Below, piece by piece: positions 39,966 through 44,205 of a DNA stretch of 44,205 nt. The position numbers were made by a program, and so were the translations under genes. Origin of the DNA: a virus; the IMG/VR virus record IMGVR_UViG_3300009514_000045, positions 1 through 44,205 of that record; one strand, given 5' to 3'. The notes under the pieces are model-generated. The model was not told the origin of the DNA. It saw nothing but the letters and a program-made list of their open reading frames with translations, and did no database searches. The stretch's first letter is position 1. Each line of letters starts with the position of its first letter.

Positions 39966-40430
39966 CTACTCCCCGGCGGGAGCGGGTTCGGACGCTGCCT
40001 TGTTGACGGCATCCGCAAGCGTTCGGCGGGCATTGACCACCTCCCGCTCTTTCTTGTCGATCACCCGGTAGTCCCCGGCACCCTCACGGGTTCGGACCAG
40101 GTGTTCCATCTGAGCATCCACACCATTCTTGCGGGCCTCCTTGAGGACGGCCTCCTTGTGCTGTTTCCGCTCTTCGATGAGGGCCCACTTCTGTTCAGCG
40201 TCCCTGCCAATGACCCGGTCAAAGTTGTGGTCAATCTGGCTGACCCCCGTGTTCTGGGGGACAGGGCCGTTCGGGGTGTGGGCGAAGGTGTGGTTCACGA
40301 CAGAGACCTGCCGCTTGGCATCATCTCCACATTCCGGGCAAGGAGCAGCATTTCCAGCCTCTTCGGAACTCTTGGAGAGCTTCTCGAAGCGGATTCCGCA
40401 ATCCTCACATTGGAACTCAAATAGGGGCAC
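39966..40430 (-). CDS. FmdB-type zinc ribbon protein
   Basis: The 154-residue protein begins MPLFEFQCEDCGIRFEKLSK and has the four-cysteine zinc ribbon typical of FmdB-family proteins: Cys8, Cys11, Cys31 and Cys34 (CPECGDDAKRQVS). The remaining 110 residues are charged and helical (KQHKEAVLKEARKNGVDAQM) with an Ala/Pro/Glu tail. FmdB-type ribbons occur as small putative regulators and also in large phage genomes near structural genes; their exact role is unknown. It has its own promoter-like element and directly precedes the sheath gene, so it may be a minor virion or assembly protein. Confidence 0.82.
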   Translation of the reverse strand: MPLFEFQCEDCGIRFEKLSKSSEEAGNAAPCPECGDDAKRQVSVVNHTFAHTPNGPVPQNTGVSQIDHNFDRVIGRDAEQKWALIEERKQHKEAVLKEARKNGVDAQMEHLVRTREGAGDYRVIDKKEREVVNARRTLADAVNKAASEPAPAGE

Positions 40431-40455
40431 ATCACACCTCTTCTATCTGGGGGTT

Positions 40456-40479
40456 CTTATAGGCCGACCACCGAAGGAA
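40456..40479 (-). promoter_or_regulatory. Promoter-like element for the FmdB gene
   Basis: On the minus strand TTCCTTCGGTGG is followed by TCGGCC and TATAAG (40461-40456), about 26 nt before the FmdB start. It shares almost the whole 24-base pattern with the sheath element. A 14-bp perfect palindrome GGAAGGTACCTTCC (40476-40489) overlaps its upstream end and may be a regulator site. Confidence 0.6.
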
Positions 40480-40517
40480 GGTACCTTCCGACAATGAGCC
40501 CAGGGCCAGTGCTACCC

Positions 40518-41747
40518 CTACTTGATGACCTCGAAGGTCTTGTTCCGGCCCACAAAGAACGGGTCTCGAACCGCAACCAGATCCAGATTCTGCACAGCTT
40601 GGAGTCGGTTTGGCTCACCTTCTGCGACAAGTTCATCGTCAGTTAGCCCTGCCGCGGCCTCGGCCTCTTCCTTCGTCTGAGGCAGTACCCGCTCAATGGC
40701 CGCCGTCAGAGGCACATGGATAGCCCAGTCCGTCTGGACCTGCACCGACAGGGAGGCGTTATAGAAGTAGTCCTCGGCATTTTCGTCGAAAATCTCCTCG
40801 GATTCGCCCCCGTGGGAGACCTCGATGATTTCGATTCCTTCGGAAGAAAGCCGGTTTCGAGCCACCCCCAGCAAGTAGAGCATGGTTCGATCCGCAATCT
40901 CCCCCTGGGCCGTGACATCCTTCGCCATCACATCCAGGTCCAAACTGATCTCCCAACGGCCCCCGTACTCCAGGGCCACAGGCTCCCTGCGGTCCCCGAT
41001 GACGACAGCCATGATGTCTCCGACAGAAGTGCGGCGTCCAAAGGCCAGAACGACCCCAGGAATGGCCTTGACGTTCGTGTGGTTGTCCTGGATGAGCCAT
41101 GGACCGGTGCTCTCCCCTGGATACCGGTAGTCCGCAGAGAGGCAGACTCCGGAAGGAAGAGGCGTCGCCAGGGTGATGATTCCGGTGGTGTAGTCCACCG
41201 TGTAGTTGATGTTCTCGACCAGAGAGAGGTTCCCCGGGAGTTCGTAGAGTCGGAGGGAGCCTTCGTGGACCGGCGTACTGGCAAGCTGGTACTGGAAGGC
41301 GTCGATCTGAACTGGAGCCTCGTCGATAGTCTCCAGGAGAGGGTCCACGTAGAAGACCTTGTGCTCCCCTGTGACTCCCCGGACAGTGACTGTCTCCTCC
41401 CGGACCTCGATGTAGTAGATGCCGCGGGGAGAGGGGAATCGGCCGTTGTTGTCGTTGACAGCCCGCAGATCCTCCCGAACCCACTCAATAGCAAGGCCCG
41501 GGTTGTCCCCCACCTTGGTCAGGTGGCAGTAGGACACCACAGTCCCCTGAAAGTTGTCGGCGGACAAGGAAAACGGGTTCGCAGAGGACCCTTTGAGGAT
41601 GATCCCCATGCAGGGCCGTTCCTGGAAGCTGTACTTACCCTGGATGTTGGGTACCAGGTCATCCTTGTACTGCGGGTCATAGGACCAGAATCGGCGAAGT
41701 TCGCCGATCATCCGCTTTTTGATGGACTCTGTGAGGGCGTTGTACAC
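40518..41747 (-). CDS. Virion protein of the neck/connector region (409 aa)
   Basis: The start is GTG at 41747 with a GGAG 6 nt upstream. The protein opens with a helix (ALTESIKKRMIGELRRFWSY) and is then beta-rich. Residues 180-210 (INYTVDYTTGIITLATPLPS, then LSADYRYPG) match a beta module seen in the sheath and giant baseplate proteins. The C-terminal part carries EISLDLDVMAKDVTAQGEIA and ends DPFFVGRNKTFEVIK. It has no enzymatic motif. Its place between connector genes and sheath suggests a neck, tail-terminator or collar protein that joins head to tail (inference). Its ribosome site is held inside a predicted stem-loop. Confidence 0.75.
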   Translation of the reverse strand: MYNALTESIKKRMIGELRRFWSYDPQYKDDLVPNIQGKYSFQERPCMGIILKGSSANPFSLSADNFQGTVVSYCHLTKVGDNPGLAIEWVREDLRAVNDNNGRFPSPRGIYYIEVREETVTVRGVTGEHKVFYVDPLLETIDEAPVQIDAFQYQLASTPVHEGSLRLYELPGNLSLVENINYTVDYTTGIITLATPLPSGVCLSADYRYPGESTGPWLIQDNHTNVKAIPGVVLAFGRRTSVGDIMAVVIGDRREPVALEYGGRWEISLDLDVMAKDVTAQGEIADRTMLYLLGVARNRLSSEGIEIIEVSHGGESEEIFDENAEDYFYNASLSVQVQTDWAIHVPLTAAIERVLPQTKEEAEAAAGLTDDELVAEGEPNRLQAVQNLDLVAVRDPFFVGRNKTFEVIK

Positions 41748-41753
41748 AAGGGT

Positions 41754-41779
41754 CTCCTATCGGTCTGGCCGGATAGGAG
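41754..41779 (-). promoter_or_regulatory. Stem-loop covering the ribosome site of the 409-aa gene
   Basis: CTCCTATC and GATAGGAG pair perfectly around a 10-nt loop; an alternative fold adds CGG/CCG pairs. The 3' arm holds the TAGGAG ribosome site, 6 nt before the GTG start, so folding would block initiation. It could act as a translational brake or an RNA thermometer. Confidence 0.55.
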
Positions 41780-41794
41780 AAATACCCTGCAAGA

Positions 41795-42817
41795 CTACTC
41801 GCTCTCCTGCATGGCCTGGATGAGCAGTCCCCGGGCCACAGCATTGAGGGGCTCGTTGGCCGGTCGAATCTCACTGATCTCGATGGGGAATCGCTTCCGC
41901 TTCTTGGCGAAGACCTTCTCGAAGAACTCCGGGAAGCTCCCCGCCATGCTGGTGCCGCCCGAGATGACCAGCGGGATGGCGTTCGGCAGGGAGAACCGGT
42001 CCTTGATGATGGCGAACTGCTCCTGGATGTGCTTGATGCAGTAGTTGATCAGTTCACGGTAGTAGAGGGCCAGGGCTTCCTGCTCACGCCCCTCTGGGTT
42101 CATCAGGTCCACACCCTTCTCTTTCAGGGCACACATACGGGCCTGGGTGCTTCCGACGGCCTTGGCCGCCCCAGCGTCAATCCAGTCGCCGCCGCGGGCC
42201 ACAGAGAAAGACATCCCCTCGATTCCGTTGATCGCCAGGGCGATGTTGCACATTCCGGACCCGAAAGAGATGGCCAGGCCAGAGAACTGCTCCTTGACGC
42301 ACTCGGAGTAGATGATGCCCATGGCCTCGTTGGTCGGATAGGCTTCGTAGCCGCACTCCTCCACAATCCGCTCGAAGACGCCGCGGTGGTAGACCACGTC
42401 CCGGTCTTCGTCCACAGGAGCGGCCGGAACGGAGAAGAAACAGACTTCGTCCTCTTCCTTGGGGTCGCCCAGGACATCCCGAATGAGAATGCCCAGGACC
42501 TCCAAGGCTTCCAGTTCGCCAGCAGCGATGAGGCCCTGGGACAGGGGCCTACGGGCCTCACGGCCGAAGACATTGGCCATCTCCAGGGCTGCATCCCCCA
42601 CAACGATGATCTGCTCGGCGTCCTTCCGCTCGATGAAGTTGACGCCTGAGAGCTTGAGCATCTTCTTGGCTTCCAGGTCCAAATCGAGGAAGGCGTCACG
42701 CATACGCCGGGTCTCAACCCCACGGCCTGTTCGGCGAGCCGCCACCAGGTTCATGGTTCCGATGTCGAGACCTACACCGAGGGTGGCCTTCTTCTCTGCT
42801 GCCTTTTTCTCGCTCAT
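41795..42817 (-). CDS. Actin-like ATPase (ParM/MreB/FtsA superfamily)
   Basis: The 340-residue protein has the five marks of the actin/Hsp70 fold: phosphate-1 LGVGLDIGTMNLVAARR (13-29), connect-1 YPTNEAMGIIYSE (160-172), phosphate-2 GLAISFGSGMCNIALAINGI (180-199), adenosine PLVISGGTSMAGSFPEFFEK (282-301) and connect-2 NEPLNAVARGLLIQA (321-335). In phosphate-2 the usual first Asp is replaced by Ser184, which may slow ATP hydrolysis. GGAG lies 6 nt before the ATG. It sits within the connector operon, 3 nt from the preceding gene. Phage actins known elsewhere move DNA or segregate plasmid prophages; a role in virion assembly or particle positioning is open here. Confidence 0.88.
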   Translation of the reverse strand: MSEKKAAEKKATLGVGLDIGTMNLVAARRTGRGVETRRMRDAFLDLDLEAKKMLKLSGVNFIERKDAEQIIVVGDAALEMANVFGREARRPLSQGLIAAGELEALEVLGILIRDVLGDPKEEDEVCFFSVPAAPVDEDRDVVYHRGVFERIVEECGYEAYPTNEAMGIIYSECVKEQFSGLAISFGSGMCNIALAINGIEGMSFSVARGGDWIDAGAAKAVGSTQARMCALKEKGVDLMNPEGREQEALALYYRELINYCIKHIQEQFAIIKDRFSLPNAIPLVISGGTSMAGSFPEFFEKVFAKKRKRFPIEISEIRPANEPLNAVARGLLIQAMQESE

Positions 42818-42820
42818 GAT

Positions 42821-43516
42821 CTACTCCTTCGGCTCCTCGGAATCCTTTGCTGTCTTCTTTTTGCGGGTCTTCTTCTTGGTCTTTTTCGTCGCCGCGAAGG
42901 CAGCAGCGGCTGCATCGAGGTCGTCGGCATCACTGGAGGAAGACTCTACCGTGATGTCAGCCTTGGCGTCCTTGTCCACAATCCCCTCGGGGAAGAAGTG
43001 GATTTTGTCCTCGTCAGACTTCTTGGCGGGGGCAATTGCAACCCCACCGGTCGGGAGAACATTCCGCAGGGCAGCTTCCAACTGGTCCTGGGGGATGGTC
43101 GCTTGGCCGCCGCCCTGAGCCGCCACCAGAAGCTCCTTCAATTCGGCCATGCCCTCCTGAACGGCCTGTTTGGCCGCAGCCACAGCCTTGGCTTCGACCT
43201 CATCCGTCTCTTCCTTGGTGCGGGGACCAGGATGCTGCGGGGACTGGTTCACCCCGGGGCCACCCAAACCTCCACGATTGGGCCTCGACATCTGGACGGC
43301 CACAGGGGTCCGCTTAGGGGGATCTGGGCGTTTGGCCACTTGGCACCTCTCCACATACCGTACCGAAACAGCACCGGCTCGAACCGCCAAAAGAAGATCC
43401 TGGGAATTCCGGGCTTTCCCTTCGTCCAGGTACTCAATGTCACCCTTCCGCAGGTGGAGACCCAGGTCGTCGATGTGGTAGCGGTAGGTGATGCACTCGA
43501 TTCGGGCTTCAATCAC
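42821..43516 (-). CDS. Connector-region protein with lysine-rich tail
   Basis: The start is GTG at 43516, overlapping the preceding stop (GTGA), with AGAGG upstream; a longer in-frame opening would run inside the previous gene. The 231-residue protein has an N-terminal domain (residues 1-60: ARIECITYRYHIDDLGLHLR, KGDIEYLDEGKARNSQDLLL) and a Pro-rich linker. It then has a helical segment (AKAVAAAKQAVQEGMAELKE), an acidic Asp/Ser patch and a strongly basic end (TKKTKKKTRKKKTAKDSEEP). The basic tail could touch DNA or RNA. Its place between the tail completion and actin-like genes suggests a neck protein. No family is firmly recognised. Confidence 0.75.
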   Translation of the reverse strand: MIEARIECITYRYHIDDLGLHLRKGDIEYLDEGKARNSQDLLLAVRAGAVSVRYVERCQVAKRPDPPKRTPVAVQMSRPNRGGLGGPGVNQSPQHPGPRTKEETDEVEAKAVAAAKQAVQEGMAELKELLVAAQGGGQATIPQDQLEAALRNVLPTGGVAIAPAKKSDEDKIHFFPEGIVDKDAKADITVESSSSDADDLDAAAAAFAATKKTKKKTRKKKTAKDSEEPKE

Positions 43517-44058
43517 TTGCTCATCCTCTTGAGGTACGCCTTCGCTTCCTCTCCAATGATCTTGGCCATCTCGTCCCGGGCCTTCTTCACTCCCCTCTGG
43601 AGGAAGGTGTGGCGGGCAAAACCCGGATGGATCCACGCATCCTTCGTCTGGAGAGGTGCCATTCGCACCAGCACCGTACCGTCCGGCTGCGGCATCGGAA
43701 CCTGATAGACCCCTTTTTGCTGGGTCAGCCAGGTCATTTTGTAGGGAGGCCGACCGTCCCGGATCTGGTGAATCCACGGCCACTTTGAGGTGATCTCCAC
43801 CGTCTTCTTGCCTCGAATCCGGAACCCGAACGAGTCGAAGAAGCTCCCCGTCGAGGGCAGCCCTTCCGGCTGACCTTTCGGAGTCGGAGACCGGCCCTGC
43901 TTGGCCAGGTCCTTCTTGGCCTCCTTCACGATGGAATCCACGATGGCTTGCCCGAGTCGGTTCAAGGTCTCCCGACTCAGCGGGATCTCCGTCCCGGCGA
44001 GGCGGGCCCAGGGGCCGCCGTACACCCCTCGAATCCGGACCTCGGTCTTCTTCGGCAC
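43513..44058 (-). CDS. HK97 gp10-like tail completion protein
   Basis: The start is GTG at 44058 with GGAGG 5 nt upstream, giving 181 residues. The helix IVDSIVKEAKKDLAKQG is followed by TGSFFDSFGFRIRGKKTVEI, WPWIHQIRDGRPPYKM and DAWIHPGFARHTFLQRGVKK, ending in a basic helix. The order helix, beta strands, WIH..G/HPGF and final helix is that of HK97 gp10-like head-tail or neck completion proteins, which form a ring at the top of the tail tube. It overlaps the start of the following gene by 4 nt. The family call is by pattern only but fits the position at the start of the connector block. Confidence 0.75.
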   Translation of the reverse strand: MPKKTEVRIRGVYGGPWARLAGTEIPLSRETLNRLGQAIVDSIVKEAKKDLAKQGRSPTPKGQPEGLPSTGSFFDSFGFRIRGKKTVEITSKWPWIHQIRDGRPPYKMTWLTQQKGVYQVPMPQPDGTVLVRMAPLQTKDAWIHPGFARHTFLQRGVKKARDEMAKIIGEEAKAYLKRMSK

Positions 44059-44059
44059 T

Positions 44060-44200
44060 TCAGCCTCCGCCGAGAGTGGCGAAATAGTCCGCCATCTTCA
44101 AGCATAGGCTCCCGATGGACACCCAAATCCCTGCAACGGCGCACATGAGGGCTTGGTATGCTCCTTTGGCCCAAGGGCCACATCGTCGGCACAATGCCAT
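44060..44200 (-). CDS. Possible small Cys-containing protein
   Basis: A 46-codon frame starts at ATG 44200, directly after an in-frame TAA, and ends one base before the gp10-like start. It reads MALCRRCGPWAKGAYQALMC, then a hydrophobic stretch (AVAGIWVSIGSLCL), and ends in Gly-Gly-Gly. The CRRC pair might bind metal. The ribosome site would lie beyond the window, so the start cannot be checked. The TAA-ATG contact suggests coupling to an upstream gene outside the window. Confidence 0.45.
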   Translation of the reverse strand: MALCRRCGPWAKGAYQALMCAVAGIWVSIGSLCLKMADYFATLGGG

Positions 44201-44205
44201 TTACC

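Noticed and set aside
35214-40424. Very long open frame on the plus strand opposite the sheath gene
   Set aside because: It is antisense to a clear sheath gene. GC-rich codon use removes stops from the complementary frame. The translation is rich in Gly, Val, Arg and His with no domain, and the frame crosses several intergenic regions.
43517-43783. Longer N-terminus for the lysine-rich connector protein
   Set aside because: The extension lies wholly inside the gp10-like gene. The GTG at 43516 overlaps that gene's stop and has a ribosome site.

Overview
This window is a stretch of a large tailed-phage (or prophage) genome encoding a contractile, myovirus-type tail. The evidence is a tail sheath gene, a probable tail tube gene, two tail-assembly proteins, a tape measure protein, a baseplate hub and a spike, nearly all on the minus strand and read from right to left, with many start/stop overlaps. 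The DNA looks GC-rich, and GTG and TTG starts are common. No rRNA, tRNA, CRISPR array, integrase, capsid or replication gene was seen. The host cannot be named. A small Hc1-type histone-like gene and an Rcp1-type response regulator hint at a Bacteroidota/Chlamydiae-like or other non-enterobacterial host, but this is weak evidence.

Layout in the direction of minus-strand transcription. (1) 44200-39966 is a neck/connector region: a small Cys-containing ORF, an HK97-gp10-like tail completion protein, a lysine-rich protein, an actin-like ATPase, a 409-residue virion protein and an FmdB-type zinc ribbon protein. (2) 39782-34527 encodes a very large (1751-residue) tail sheath protein, followed by two strong stem-loops. 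(3) 34360-27173 is an accessory island that separates sheath from tube, genes that are usually adjacent. Its minus-strand part encodes a membrane-anchored coiled-coil protein, a single-domain response regulator, a membrane PAS-PAS histidine kinase and a 56-residue basic protein. Its other part encodes a GNAT-like acetyltransferase, a sulfotransferase-like protein, two small minus-strand genes (one Hc1-like), a PrpE/ApaH-like metallophosphatase, an HNH/endonuclease VII-like protein and three small proteins of unknown role. (4) 27050-1 is the tail module: tube, two assembly proteins, tape measure, two paralogous hub-linking proteins, hub, spike, a Gly/Ala-rich protein, a giant 3555-residue structural protein, a 77-residue protein and a partial hydrophobic protein that runs off the left edge.

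Non-coding structure is informative. Four sites share a CGGTRG-N5-CTAT promoter-like element, lying upstream of FmdB, sheath, tube and (divergently) the acetyltransferase. The last two are arranged symmetrically around a perfect 22-bp palindromic element at 27119-27140. Three minus-strand stem-loops share a GGAGRYGGTYAGAT 3' flank. A perfect 12-bp inverted repeat lies between the two small minus-strand genes at 28670-28713.

The most unusual points are a complete two-component signalling pair inside a virion gene cluster, an actin-like ATPase embedded in the connector operon with an altered phosphate-2 motif, and giant sheath and baseplate proteins that appear to share beta-rich modules.
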